Below are positions 35,421 through 47,575 of a DNA stretch of 64,000 nucleotides, in pieces; position 1 is the stretch's first letter, and each line of letters opens with the position of its first letter. Both the position numbers and the translations under genes were made by a program. A model generated the notes under the pieces. It was not told where the DNA came from, searched no databases, and was given only the letters and a program-made list of their open reading frames with translations. Source of the stretch: Hypoxylon rubiginosum (taxonomy: Eukaryota > Ascomycota > Sordariomycetes > Xylariales > Hypoxylaceae). Location: assembly GCA_902806565.1 (NCBI GenBank), contig CADCXA010000013.1:1-64000 (forward strand). Reading direction: 5' to 3'.

Positions 35421-36945
35421 CTACGAGTTGTGGTTCCCCGTACCATTAGCCCCTATTTTGCCACCGCCCCAGATGGTCCTATCATTATCGTTTAGATATC
35501 CCCCCCTGCTTGGGTACGACCATATAAGATCTCCCCACATCGGAAGATCAGTTGAAAGTTTTCCATTTCCTACAATTAGATTAGCATGTACGAGCGAAGA
35601 TATCTTTCCACATTTGTACTGACCAGTCTGCTCTCCACCAGCTGCGTCGTGGGCCAATTTCGCCTTTGATACGTAGGGTGCCTCAAGACCTCGCTTAATG
35701 ACGTATTGGTAGTAGATGATCTAATTGAATGGTAAGTCTATGCTAATTTTATGTGAAGCAAGCCTTACATCCCACATATGTGGCCCACTAGCGACACCTC
35801 GGCTGATGTTCGACGGTGCATCCCAAGGGCCGTTGACCAAGATTGCTTCGCATCTGTAAAACTTTGGATCATACGGTACATCGTAACCCAGGTTATATGT
35901 AGCGGTATACTCGGCTCCCCTGAGGATCAAGTTATCATGAAGAGAGTAGACGTCATACCCTTGAGACTGGACGACCCGGGCGGCCTGAGATGCCCAGCCT
36001 AGCGCGGTTGTAGCATGTCCCTGATCTCTACCAGTCTCAGCCCCTTGCCCACTTTCCGTATCCCAATTCCCAAGCACCCCGGCGCAGAGGTCGTTATGGT
36101 AAGCATTGAGAGCATAATTGTACTTGTAAGTAACGGGAAACGTCAGTTGCGGTGCTGCTCGGAACTCGACTAACCACTTACCATGGCTACATCATCGAGA
36201 TACACAGCAAAAGACAGGAGAGCTTTGATGCTAGCCAGGCCATAGTTGGCCTGGCCAAGTATGATGGATTGTCTTGCAAATAGCCAGTAGATCTGGTTGG
36301 CGAACCCCGAGGTCCCTGAAGCCTTCGCTCCTTGCTCGACCCAACCGCCTTCCCATCTCATGATTTCCGCGGCGTTTACGAACATATCCCCGTCTAGAGC
36401 GACCAGAAGAGACGTGTCGGTACCGATAATATCTGTCAGATTGGAGCCCCAAGCGTCTAGGATCGTGGTGGCCGTTTTCCAATGGCCGTGGTCTTTGGAT
36501 ATGTACCACATGATAGAATTTTGCCACGCGGCGCGCACATCGTTCGAGAACGCCGTATAGTTGGAACAAGAGCCCCGACATAAAACCTGCTTTGGCCCTT
36601 GCATGGTGTACTTCGTCCCGTTAGACAACAAGAACAGGGCGTAGTGTCTGATAGAGGTGGAAAACGCACATTGGCAGCTGAGTAGGAGTCAACGCTGAAA
36701 TTCCGAAAAGCCGACGCGTAAGGCTCCTCGCCGCTTTCGACTCCGAGTCTCATACGTTCTAGGTCATCGTGCGTATGCCAAATACCGGGGTGGACGAATT
36801 GGCCTATTCTGGTTTTCATTCCTGGGAATGGGGGAACTGTCGGGATGATCCCATTTATAATAGGTAGACCGTTTAATCCACCCGTCGCTACTACAGCACG
36901 TAGGAGTAAAGACGGGAGAATGGCTAACATTAGGCGGAGAGCCAT
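35421..36945 (-). CDS. Secreted alginate-lyase-fold polysaccharide lyase (PL38-like candidate)
   Basis: On the minus strand the exons are 36670-36945, 36182-36610, 35769-36122 and 35421-35720, giving 452 residues with all phases zero. The signal peptide is MALRLMLAILPSLLLRAVVA. The middle has an (alpha/alpha)-barrel pattern with W-rich helices (AAWQNSIMWYISKDHGHW). The conserved core is NYALNAYHNDLCAGVLGNWD, ETGRDQGHATTALG and a following LILRGAEYTATYNLG. ESGRDQGH-like motifs carrying Arg and His typify Pfam alginate_lyase proteins, which cleave 1,4-linked uronic acids by beta-elimination and leave unsaturated ends. Membership of CAZy PL38 is a guess from memory. It is divergently transcribed from the GH88 gene, whose enzyme would act on such unsaturated products. 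Confidence 0.85.
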
Positions 36946-37477
36946 TGCGACCAAGTGGATTGCCTGAAGCTACAGACCTTACTCATTTGCGCAATACACG
37001 ACGAGTCGGCAATATCGCAAATCCTCGATCGCCTGTTAGTCAATTATCATCTTTTGAACTGCGCATATGCTAACGGTTGATCTGTACCCCTTTTCAGGTA
37101 AATTAGTAGTATGTACCAAGGTACACGTAGATCCACGTGCCGACAGATCCACAATCTAGAAGCATACCGGAGGCCGGACTAAGGACCGGAGAACAGTCCG
37201 GACTATCACGTATTCATGAGATCTGGGATCGGAGATCTGTCGTAATATGACATATCCTCTGACCCGACAGATGGTGGCCCCCCCTATTACTTGCGCGGGT
37301 TGATTTGAAAGTGGTTTAGAAAGCTGCCAGCCTTCGACAACATTCGCCAGTTTTTAGAAAGTAATTGCTCATCTCGGAAGTACGAAGCATTCGACCAGAG
37401 CTTGCCAGGCGCTAAGTACTACTACGGTTGCCACTATTCTAGCTTTCATATGGCAGGCGTCTCATTCACAGATCGAA
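36946..37477. promoter_or_regulatory. Bidirectional promoter of lyase and GH88 genes with clustered CCGGA motifs
   Basis: 530 bases between opposed starts. Four CCGGA elements stand at 37167-37171, 37174-37178, 37186-37190 and 37198-37202, the last within the palindrome TCCGGA. Zn2Cys6 regulators bind spaced CGG triplets, so this is a plausible control site for both genes. Regulator identity is inferred only from proximity. Confidence 0.5.
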
Positions 37478-39187
37478 ATGGCAACGGAAAACCCCCCAGA
37501 TAGTGCGAGGGAGCAAGACGTGATCAACTCTATTTCTATGGACAGACCTCTGGTTAGCTCCACGTACACCTATCCTACCACAACCGTATCTAATTGCTTG
37601 ACATGACAGGAACATAGCCAAGAACAAACACAACACCACCACGATGTAAAGACCTTGCCGTCCGCTGACCACGCTGTGGCGTTTGCTGCGGCGTCGCAAG
37701 ATTTCGGGGAGCTGTATTCGGCAAACGTCTCCGCGAAGATATGGGGAGTGGCTCAGAGAACGTTTTCGAGTGTAAGCCCCCTTAAACACGACCATGCCTG
37801 CGCGATGCATTAATTCTAGCATAGCCGAGCCCGCCGGTGCTATTCCCGGAGTACACCAAGCCTGGGGGTGTAGAATACGTATACCGCGAACTGGAATTTT
37901 GGACATCCGGCTTCTTCCCTGCCTCATTGTATCTCCTCCTCGAGCGGCGACGTAGATATAGTCAGAAGATTCGAGGCGTGGGCCTATCGTCCACGTATGA
38001 ACCGCATGAGCTTCAGCTGCAGTAAGTCGTGACCTCAATATATGAAACCGATCAAGATACATAATGAAGCAGATTCGCGTGCAAATGGTGGACGGACAGC
38101 CTTCACGCAAATGCGACGCTGAAAACCACACATGACCTGGGGTTCATGATTGCATCGTGGGCTAGGGTGGCGTGGGAGCTTGAAAACGACACAAGGGCGT
38201 ATGATACTGTCATTACCGCAGCGAAAAGCCTTCTGTCTCGGTATAGTCCAGTAGTTGGATGCATAAGATCTTGGGACGCTTGCGTGACCAAGAGATATTC
38301 GTTCCGGGAGCCAGACAAAGATTTCTTGGTTATTGTGGTGAGTGACATGGGCCTGCTTACGACGACGTCCTTTAACCAAGAGACTAAGATAGGACAACTT
38401 GATGAACCTCGACATGCTCTTTTGGGCTGCTGCAAGACTACAGGACGATGACATGTACGCGGCGGCACTTAGCCACGCTAAGATAAGCCAACGCTGCCAC
38501 GTTCGGGCTGACTCTTCGACTGCACATGTAGTTGTCTTTGATCCGGCTAGCGGCGGTATCAAATCCGTCATAACGAACCAAGGATACGCAGACGGTTCAT
38601 GTTGGTCTCGTGGCCAAGCTTGGGCTATCACGGGGTTCGTGCAGGTATACCAGTGGACCCATGATGCTTCTTTTCTCGAGACAGCGAAGGCTTGCGTGGA
38701 TTACTTTGTGGAGCACCTACCCGCAAGCGGTATCCCCCCCTGGGACTTTCAAGCACCCCGGGATAAGCCACAACCTACGGACACGAGCGCGGCGATGATA
38801 GCTAGCTATGGGATGCTCTTGATTCACGAGGCGGAGACTGGCGCTGGACGACCGAGTGCATATTTGCAGCGTGCACTGAGAATCATACGAGCGGTTTGCG
38901 CCTCGCACGTTAATAGCCCGGCTAACTTCGTTGCCCGTGATAGCATTGTCGAGGCGTACGGGCTGCAAAGCTTAGATAACCAGAGGGCGGTGACGGTCAC
39001 CGTTGATATGAAAGAGGGTACCGAAACGATATTGAACGGTGCCACTATTAACAACTATGAGTTTGCTCCACGTAAATGGGCAAACCATGGGTTGGTGTAT
39101 GCCGATTACTTTTTCCTGCTTGTCGGGAACAAATTACTCGACATGGGAATTGGAGATGTGCTCGTCACGCACCGGGAGTCTGATTAG
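37478..39187 (+). CDS. GH88 unsaturated glucuronyl hydrolase
   Basis: Exons 37478-37552, 37610-37771, 37825-38021, 38073-38337 and 38393-39187 give 497 residues. Family blocks: FPEYTKPGGVEYVYRELEFW, GFFPASLYLLLER, LKTTHDLGFMIASWA, then the Asp-containing NLDMLFWAAARL with the presumed acid/base, and SCWSRGQAWAITGF. PTDTSAAMIASYGM and YADYFFLLVGNKLL end the barrel. Enzymes of GH88 hydrolyse the unsaturated 4,5-uronic acid left at the non-reducing end by polysaccharide lyases. There is no signal peptide, so the protein is probably intracellular, acting after uptake. The acceptor at 37824 (CATAG) was chosen over TCTAG at 37819 because it keeps the family sequence. The first two exons are poorly conserved and the start is less certain. 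Confidence 0.9.
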
Positions 39188-39351
39188 AGCATGAGACAAT
39201 GCTCATCAAATTGGGTTCATGTTATCGTAAGAGACGTATTGGCTAGACGAGACCAGCTAGCATCTGAGTACCTAGCGTCACACAATCCACTGCGACCAAA
39301 TACCTGAAATTTGCTAGGTTCTTGTCGTGTCTTTGCTGCTGATTAGGTTGG

Positions 39352-41892
39352 CTAAGTTGGTCTCTGGCTATGCATGGGTTCTGAAAACATGCTGATTCTC
39401 TCCGTAGGTAAGAATTGTTGTTGTAGATAGGTATTTATATCTTCAAAATCAAGCATGTTGGGGGTTTCAAAAGTAATACTGCCGCCGTTATTAGGTATGT
39501 TTGGAGATAGCCCTGCTGTAGGGATCCTCCCCGAGTGGTCTGGTTGAAATGCGAGGGGTAAAGGAGGGAACGCCAATGTGATGCTATCAGGAGAGGTATC
39601 TGTCTGAGCTCCCCCTTGAAGGACTGAGCCATGGACATTTCCGAGACTGGGATGAGAATCCAAGATCGGATCTGTTTGCGCAGGAGACAATATCGATGCG
39701 TCAAGCTCTTGGTCCTGGCCTAACCGACTATCATCCGAGTACGCGGGTTGCCTAATATCAACTGTGCCCGGGCCTTGTCGCTGGGCGTACCGGAGTCTCG
39801 TTGCGAACTTGGATGCCAGATTATCCGTACCGTTCGGGGCTGCGTATGTCCAGCGACTCGACATTTCCAGCAGACTTGCTATGAGAGAATCAAACTCCTT
39901 CAGCAATGGAATTTCGTAGTAAGAAGAGTGTGCCAAAAGCATTCGACCGCAGATGAAAAGGCAGAAGGCGAACTGAGGGTTAGCTGGCGACATGGAGCCC
40001 TGTAGGAATTTCTCTGCTATTATAGCAACTTCTATGGCTGCGGCTACGCAAGTTTCGGAGCTCGAAGCGCTGGGCAGCCGGATCTGACTACTTTGCCAAT
40101 CAGACACAGGGTATGCGATGTTCTGATGAAGCAAGACTACGGCGGTGTTGTGCGAAACGTGTGCCAACGTTAAATTTGGATCCATATTGCCATCCTGGTT
40201 GAGAACGCATGCTTCTCGCCACTGCTCGGGAAGATATAGTTTCCACTGGATGAGTCGTAGGTCTAGTTGCTTGAATTTCATTAACCAAACCTGGACTTCG
40301 TGCACCTTGGAGACGTCTATAGTCTGTTGTAAGAAAAAGGATGTTACGAGGCTTAAATTTTCGGTCGATTCGATACAATATGCGAACCCACCGATCGAGT
40401 CTTGCGAGTCTTCCCTGTATCTTGCCACAGGAAATGCGCCATTAGCCGAGCTTTTTTGGTCGGCGATACCGAAATAAGGGGCGGGAATTGCTAAAGGCTG
40501 TCCTGCTTCCCATAAGGCACCTTCACAAGGTAGTCGCATTTTCACATCAGCGCTGGTCAGCGAGAAGTTCCAACCAGTCGCGATGCTGCAGAAACGATCC
40601 ATGAGAAATACGTTCCAAAATACTCTGCGTCTCTCCTCCCTCTCATTCCAACTACGCGCCGGAGGCAGGAAAGCTATCCTTTTGATCATTACTTTACCGG
40701 AAGCAGTCGTAGGCTGGTCGTCTTCTTCGACGCTGAGTTGCAGTTGTTCGACGGTCCTTGTCATACTGCTGATTATCGACCAACTCGAAGGACCGCGGCC
40801 GGTTCCGAGAGTGTCGAATGCACAGATGATCAAGGCTTGCAGATTTTCGACTGAAAACGATTCCATGCTTCGAAGGAGAACGGTCTGCTTGCTCTTCTTA
40901 GCATCTCGAGCCTTCTTCTCAGCACTACCTAGACGTGTATCGTCGGAGAACCTAGCGCAGAGCGAAACAATTGCGTGGAAAATGGTGGTTAGGCGTGTCC
41001 GCTCTCTGTCGTTTGCCATGCGCTGTCTAAAAACACGAACGTGCAACATAGGAATCCATGGGTGGATTTTGGCAAAGTAAATCTCAACCAAGTCGTCTAC
41101 CAAATCTTTAGGCGGAAGATCGGCTTCGTCGTACTCGATAGCTCCCGGCCCGTGACCTGCTATGTCCGTCTCAGCTGGTCTAGGACGCTTTCGAGGCGAT
41201 TGAACAGGTTCCGAGGAAGGCGCAGATCTAGGAGAGTGAACGGATGCCAGGTGCAACAGATTCGATTTCACTTGTTCAATGTGTCCTTTCAAGGAGGACG
41301 CGTTGCTGTTGCTGTTCAGGTTCTTGGACGAGAGGTCTTGATGGGTATTGGAATCGCTTGTCAATCCGCTCCACAGCTGCTGCCATAGCATGCTCTGGCC
41401 GAGGAACATCTGTTCGAGGCTTGCTGCCAAGAGTTAGTCGATGCGGGTATCGAATGTACGAATGTACGAATGCACGAGGTTATGAGAGAAAGGAATGGAC
41501 ATTCAACGAGGAGTAACCCACCGACTCTTTGGCTAATACTCTCAATAGCGCCCGTTCGCAATCCAGGCTTGGAACGTGTGTCATCATAAACACATTCGGT
41601 TCCTGTTGCGAGTCAGTCAACGAATATCCTCGGCGGTGGAGTCGGAACTGCTTGCGGAGACCGTACGATATTTTACACAAACAGAACATGGCTGCTGTCG
41701 CGAGCACTTGGCCTTCTTTTTGCGACATGATTGACAACTAGACCCATCAGGATGAGATTTTCTCAGCAGTCGCAGCAGCACAGTATCTTACGCGGGACCC
41801 TCGACGTCTTCGTCGCGTAAAGACACACGTCTCCTTTTGGCGACGCGCTGTCCGTCGCCGTCAGCCGAAAAGCTTGCATCTTCATCGTCCAT
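39352..41892 (-). CDS. Zn2Cys6 transcription factor with fungal-specific middle domain
   Basis: On the minus strand the exons are 41792-41892, 41667-41737, 41522-41602 and 39352-41423, giving 774 residues. The zinc cluster is assembled over three exons: Cys35-x2-Cys38-x6-Cys45-x5-Cys51-x2-Cys54-x6-Cys61, preceded by a basic stretch (KRRRVSLRD) and followed by a linker and short coiled region (RTGAIESISQRVASLEQMF). The middle homology region follows (YFAKIHPWIPMLHVRVFRQR, then ERRRVFWNVFLMDRFCSIATGW). The C-terminus is acidic and serine-rich (activation-like). The C-terminal 2.07 kb is one large exon, so the finger lies in small upstream exons easily missed by a simple reading. It sits between GH88 and the MFS carrier and is the first candidate regulator of the cluster. 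Intron 3 holds a GAATGTAC tandem at 41451-41477. Confidence 0.9.
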
Positions 41893-42844
41893 AATACCGA
41901 TGTCGTCCGATTACCTTTACCTACCTACCTTAGGTAGGCAGGTATACATGGAATAGAGGGATTAATCAACGAGTATTGCCTTGTAGCTCACCATTGAGAT
42001 GGCATAAGTTAGGTCTGCTAGCATGATTGTCCAAGAGAGAGGATCCATCTGGCATGGAGGTAATTTTTCTGGGGATCATGGGTCGCTCAGGCCCCTAGAA
42101 ATAGTGGCTTTACCCCCATCAGCCCATCCCAATGGCACGGGCTGACGGGTACGTTTTCTCCACACAGCGGCATAAGCCGTCAGGCCGTGTAGAATTTCAC
42201 AACCTCGCTAAAGAGGCTTGAGGCACGAAGCACAAGTACCTGCCTATTGTAACTCATTTACTAAGGCAATAGGGGTCTGATTTTGGGCCTATAGTCTAGT
42301 CCCTTAGAACCCATAGTTACAGTATGAATGGGGATTGTATTTGATGTTGCAGAATCTGAACTGCTTTCCGAGTTTCCTCAGAAGAGAGCTGACTGGGCGG
42401 CGGGAGATTAGGCAAGGAGGTATGTAGCCACCACAACAAGACTGACTCATCCCTATTAAACCCAAGAAATCTCGGATCTTGGTTGTACTAGTATATTTCT
42501 CATGTTAGGTCACTTCACGCGAGCACGATCTTAGATCACGGACAAAGATGAAGATCCAGGCCCGGAACCCTTGCACGCGACATTTCACCCGGAGGGCGGG
42601 CTATCTGGCGGAGGTCTTCCCGCCACTAACAGTGTTGTCCGCAGGGGATGATACGACGACGTACCAACACACAGAATGAGCTTCCCCGTATTTCCCCAGG
42701 CTTACCCCAGACTCCGCGCAAATGATGAATGCATAACTAAGAGCCTCTGTTTACTTCTTGGCTCCATATCCCATGCTATCTTGTAAAGTCCGATGTAAAC
42801 CGCGTGAGATACGAATATAGCTCTTCGCTGCGCATCGAGATAAA
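41893..42844. promoter_or_regulatory. Divergent region between the Zn2Cys6 regulator and the MFS carrier
   Basis: 950 bases between opposed starts. It contains a TACCTACCTTAGGTAGG palindromic run (about 41912-41946) and a G+C-rich piece at 42588-42600 reading CCCGGAGGGCGGG, close to the ACCGGAGGCCGGA of the lyase/GH88 promoter. A further CCGGA is at about 42562. No gene within. Confidence 0.45.
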
Positions 42845-44842
42845 ATGGCGAAAAACGAGGCCCAGAATGATGCGATCGCCGTCGCCCCCATGGAAGATGA
42901 ACGCGTCATTAATCATAATCATATAGATAGAGACGACGAGGTCAGCGTCATCCTACCCCTTGTATCTATGAATAACTCGAAAGCTCACAGTCCGAAGATA
43001 GCAGCATATGCTAACGAAAATGTCGTACACATCGACGAGGAGACCGACAAGGAACTCTTCTGGACAATCAACAAGCGCATTCTCGCCTGCATGCTAGGCA
43101 CCTATTTTTGTCAGTCTTTAGATAAGGGTACACTGGGTTTCGCTTCCGTTATGAACATCAAGCAAGATGCAAATCTAAAGGGACAAGAATATAGGTGAGA
43201 ATGACCGGCTATATACCGAATTCTAACCGAGTTATGCGACTTACACACATTCCTATTCATTAGCTGGTTAGGAACAATCCTGTACATGGGTGTGCTCGTC
43301 GGTGAGTATCCTACGACTCGTCTACTTCAGCGATTGCCAGTGGCGAAATACCTTTCCGTCAACGTATTCTGCTGGGGCGTCGTGATCGCGTGCTCGGCCG
43401 CAGCCCACAACTTTGGGTCTTTAATGGCAGTTCGCTTTCTCCTCGGCATCTTCGAGTCATGCGTGCAACCATCATTCATTATTATGTAAGTAAGGGGTAT
43501 CGGAAAAGCCACAGCGAAACTGATATCTAACGAGGAGATAGGACTTCTATGTGGGTAAGGCAAAGCAGCGGTAACTAGCTACAATCGCTCGAGCTAAGCT
43601 TCTTCACTCAGTACACTAAACGCGAGCAATCCGTCCTCACATCTCTCTGGTATTGCATGACGGGCGTCCAGTTAATGGTCGGAGGATTGATCGCCTACGG
43701 TGCCAGCCATTACGAGGGCCATTCTATCAAGTCGTGGCAACTGCTCTTCCTCGTCCTCGGATGCGCAACCTGCGTCTGGGCGGTCTTCATCGGCTGGTGG
43801 CTACCGGACAGTCCCATGAAAGCGAAGTGCTTCGACGAGGATCAGAAGCGGATGATGATCGAACGCGTGCGTGCCAACGAGACCGGAATTCAGAACAAGA
43901 CGTACAAGCGGTATCAGATGCTCGAGGCGATAAGAGACCCGGTGATCTGGTGCTACGTGATGCTTCAGATAACCTCGACTCTGGTCATCGGCGGGCTAGG
44001 CGTATTCTCCAATCTTATCATTGCCGCATTCGGGTTTTCTTACCTTCAGACCCAGCTCCTCAACATCGCTCAAGGGGGTATTACCATTATCATTATGATT
44101 GGGGGCGCCTGGTTGGCGACTTGGACAAAACAGACTGCTATCGTCATGCATGTTAGTCGACATATCTGTTATAAGACATCTGTGCGTCGTATTAGCTAAC
44201 CCTTCAATGTACCCAGGCTTGGACTCTGTAAGTCAGCCCACAGTTCCACCAGCAAATCTCGTTACTGATTACATACCTATCTCCGTCTAGGCCGGCGATC
44301 ATCGGCACCGCCACGATATATGCGATCCCTCCGAACCCCGCAAATAAAGTTGGCCTGCTAATCGCCTTCTACTGCACCCAGTTCTATCTAGCCGAGGGCA
44401 ACATGATTTTCTCGCTAATCTCTCGCAATGTGTCAGGGCAAACTAAGAAATCAACTACTCTAGCCATGACATTTATCGGGTGGGCTGCTGGTAATATGGC
44501 AGCTCCTCAGGTTAGTATCGTCCACGATCCTTTCGTATATCGCCAAACCGTAACTTGAATGCAAATACCTGATTCACTTTATAGATCTTCCAGGACTCCG
44601 ATGCCCCTCGATACAAGAAAGGATTTACCGCCCATTTTTGCCTTTACGTGCTGTTCAACCTATTCCTAATCCTCCTCCGGATGCTACTTGTTAAGCGCAA
44701 CGCGGCAAAGCGCCGGGATGCTTCCGCGGCGGCCGCTGGCGAGCAGGATGCTAGTTCAAACGATGACGAGAAGATTACTCATGCTCATGCGTTTGATGAT
44801 TTGACTGATAAAGAAAATCCCGACTTTAGGTACGAGCTATAG
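42845..44842 (+). CDS. MFS carrier of the anion:cation symporter (Dal5/Tna1-like) family
   Basis: Seven exons (42845-43194, 43264-43485, 43542-43554, 43612-44151, 44217-44227, 44291-44510, 44585-44842) give 537 residues. Two are microexons of 13 and 11 bases, needed to produce MTSMWYTKREQ and HAWTLPAIIG, both family blocks. The hydrophilic N-terminus (about 65 residues) is followed by CMLGTYFCQSLDKGTLGFASV and SWLGTILYMGVLVGEYPTTRLLQ, the signature of fungal Dal5-type permeases, and about twelve helices. The family moves organic anions such as allantoate, nicotinate and other carboxylates with protons; bacterial hexuronate transporters (ExuT) belong to the same superfamily branch. In this cluster a uronate or oligouronide importer in the plasma membrane is a reasonable guess. 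Confidence 0.9.
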
Positions 44843-45315
44843 TGAAGTGGGATAATCTTGGAAAACTAGATGATAGATGATCAAATCAATTTCCATTCGA
44901 TATCAATCGAGCATATCAACCCTCTCATCGACTTCTGGCGAATTCTTTATTATACTGCAACTATGTGCTGGCTGTCATGAGCTTTTGAATGTGGTGCGAG
45001 TACGAAACAAAGGTTGAGAAGCACTTATATATCATCAGCAACCCTAGAGTAACCCCCTGAAAGTTCTCGAATTTTTCGCATTGACAGGAGACTTGGCCTT
45101 AAATTAACGAGCCAATGCCGTGCTGCGCTACCGATAGCTTATTCAGTGGGCCGTCATGTGGGCAGTGCGGCACTGCCCACTGCCAGTGCCGGATGCTACG
45201 GTACCAGGTGCCCCTGAATCCTGACTTTTTCACTTCTCCGTGCCTTTGCACTCTTTTTCGTATCTAACTACACATATTAGGTAACTCTATCTTATGTATT
45301 TGCTATTGCACCGTA
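44843..45315. other. Intergenic upstream of the second Zn2Cys6 regulator
   Basis: 470 bases; the last 100 are the probable promoter. An imperfect inverted GGGCAGTGCGGCACTGCCCAC sequence stands near 45160-45180 and could form a hairpin. No gene. Confidence 0.5.
45160..45190. repeat. Short G+C-rich inverted repeat (hairpin-like) in a promoter
   Basis: GGGCAGTGC, a short GGCACTGCCC arm and a following CACTGCC copy give a self-complementary stretch about 130 bases before the start of the second regulator gene. It may be a binding site or chance. Confidence 0.4.
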
Positions 45316-46794
45316 ATGGCCACGACACAGTTGTATGACAATGGCTCATTGGTGGAGGCCGAGCGTCCCAAGGGCTACAGACGATCACATCGAAAATCAA
45401 GGCTAGGCTGTCTTCCTTGTAAGCGCCGCAAAGTCAAGGTCCGTACCTATCCTCGTGCACATTGAAAGTGTCGCGATTCAATCATTTGCTGATAAGGCGA
45501 AAAGTGCGACGAGGCAAGCCCAGCGTGCAGAAATTGTATCCGCTTTGGTATAGGGTGTGAATACTCTTCTTCTTCTTCTAAGGCTAGCCCTACATCCTGC
45601 GAGACTGCCCAAGAGTCCAGTTCTATTGGTAGCTCGCCGACCGAGACATTCCTCTCCACATCAATACCTCGACGTCGCCGGGGTCGACCACGGAAGGACT
45701 GGAATTCCTTTATGGATACTAGGACTGATACATCACTCACTTCATCGTCGTCACCATCATTATCCTTAACTACCTCGCTATTAGGTTCACCTGTTGTCAG
45801 GGCTTCGGGAAGTTTCCAGTCATTGAATATTGCCGACGCCGAATTACTTCTTCAGTATATATCCTCTACTGCACAGTCTCTCGTCGGAGCTGGTGATCCG
45901 ACGAGGAGATTCTGGGCCTACGAGGTTCCTAAGATGGGCCTTTCGAACGAGTTTCTCTTACATCTCGTCTTAGCTGTAGCAGGCCATCATCTGGCTCGGC
46001 TCGAAGGCGATAGAGAGCGCGCAAACGACTGCCAAAGCCGTTACGTCGCACTGACGCGGAATCACTTCCAGGCAGGCCTGGCCGGGTTCAAAGAGGCGCT
46101 ACCGACTTTCAGCAAGTCGAATGGGGTCGCACTCTATGTTTCAGCGATTCTTGTTTGCTGGTGTTCGTTTGCGACCGGCCCCGTCAGTGACGGCGACCTT
46201 CTCGTCTGCGACGTCGATAGCGATGGGCCTACCCGTTGGATGCCTCTGGTGCAAGGCGTGCGAATCCTACGGACCGCGATCGAGTCCAGCGATTTCTCGT
46301 CTGCCCTCGAAGTTCCTGGTAAATTTAATAGGGATAATGCAGCCACGTACTTCTGTGCAATGCCAACGTCCGACTGGGAAAAGCCACTACGTGATCTGCA
46401 CGACCGAATCGTTTCAAGCGATAGCCCCAATGTCAAGGTATATCTCCGCGCCTTACATGATATGCAAGGCATCTTCGAAGACACATTCGGCAAGAGCAAT
46501 GGCTCGCAGCCCGGCTCATTGTGCAACCGCTTCGTATTGGGTTGGATATATCGAATGGAAGCTTCTTTTGTTGGATGTCTTCGCGCCGCTGAGCCGCTGG
46601 CATTGCTCATACTCGCTCATTACGCTGTGCTACTCGGAACTATGAACAATTGCTGGTTTCTCAAAGGCTGGACTGAGCATCTCATCGTTAGGGTAGAGGA
46701 GTTGCTAGGGCCTGATTACGACGCTTTGCTGCAATGGCCGAAAGATCAAATTATGTGCCTAGGCTCAGATCACGGCAACATAGAAATGCGATGA
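45316..46794 (+). CDS. Zn2Cys6 transcription factor with AT-hook-like basic patch
   Basis: Exons 45316-45438 and 45505-46794 give 470 residues. The N-terminal cluster is Cys32-x2-Cys35-x6-Cys42-x6-Cys49-x2-Cys52-x6-Cys59, with the single intron placed between VK and CDE, a common site in such fungal regulators. A basic run (RRRRGRPRKDW) near residue 90-100 looks like an AT-hook. The rest resembles the short fungal C6-regulator domain: ELLLQYISSTAQSLVG, FLLHLVLAVAGHHLARLEGD, ALYVSAILVCWCSFATGP and PLALLILAHYAVLLG. No activation domain stands out. It is the second regulator in the polysaccharide cluster, transcribed in the same direction as the MFS carrier and the TolB-like gene; its target is unknown. 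Confidence 0.88.
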
Positions 46795-47575
46795 TCGGGT
46801 TACAGATGATCAATTCTCAGTCATCAGCAACTATGCTAAGATCCGGTCAAAGTGCACTCCAACATATTGAAAGGTCAACATACCGTTGTAGTCTTCCAAT
46901 TAGGTGATGACCTATACAAGGCTGTTTCATGTCGGGTAGTCAGGGCAGTCCAGACATCCTCCACAACAGTGCTGCACGTCTACGCGCAAGCTATTTATCT
47001 CCTTGGGTTCTTATGGTCCCTGACGATTCAGGTAACATAAGCGTCAAGAAATTATGGGCTAATATCCGAATACGCGAAGATGATCGACTAGTCTTACTAG
47101 GCAGGCTACCCCTTGACTGGGAATAGAGACATCCACTTAGCAAGTTAGCCTACCGGGATCTAATTGGCTAGGAGAGCTACGGCTATAGTGGCTCCTACTT
47201 ACTGTAAACAGCAGGTATGTGGTTTTGAGCAAGATACCATTGGCCGACTTCCTTTCGGGGCTTTGACCGTGGAAGAATCATAATCTATTCCTACATACAG
47301 TATGGGCATGAACACGCGGACCCGGATATGATCCCCCTTTTCCTTATAATCGCCGCTTCAAGGTAGTATTGCCGGAACCGACAATTCGTTTAGCCCGGTA
47401 TAGTATAGATGAAGGAAGAAATTACGGAAGGTGGCCCCTAACTGCGGCCCGAAGCGAAAAGCGAGGAAGAGGCGATTGGATGTTGTATAAAGCTCCTTGA
47501 GGTACTTAGATAACGGCAGTGTCTTGAGACACCTTGAAATACTATTCACTCGTTAGTCTGTCAAGCTTTGCCAAG
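46795..47575. other. Intergenic upstream of the TolB-like gene
   Basis: 780 bases with no supported gene. CCGGAA and CCCGGAT elements stand near 47310-47375 in the promoter of the next gene. Small frames at 46852-47126 have no motifs. Confidence 0.5.
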
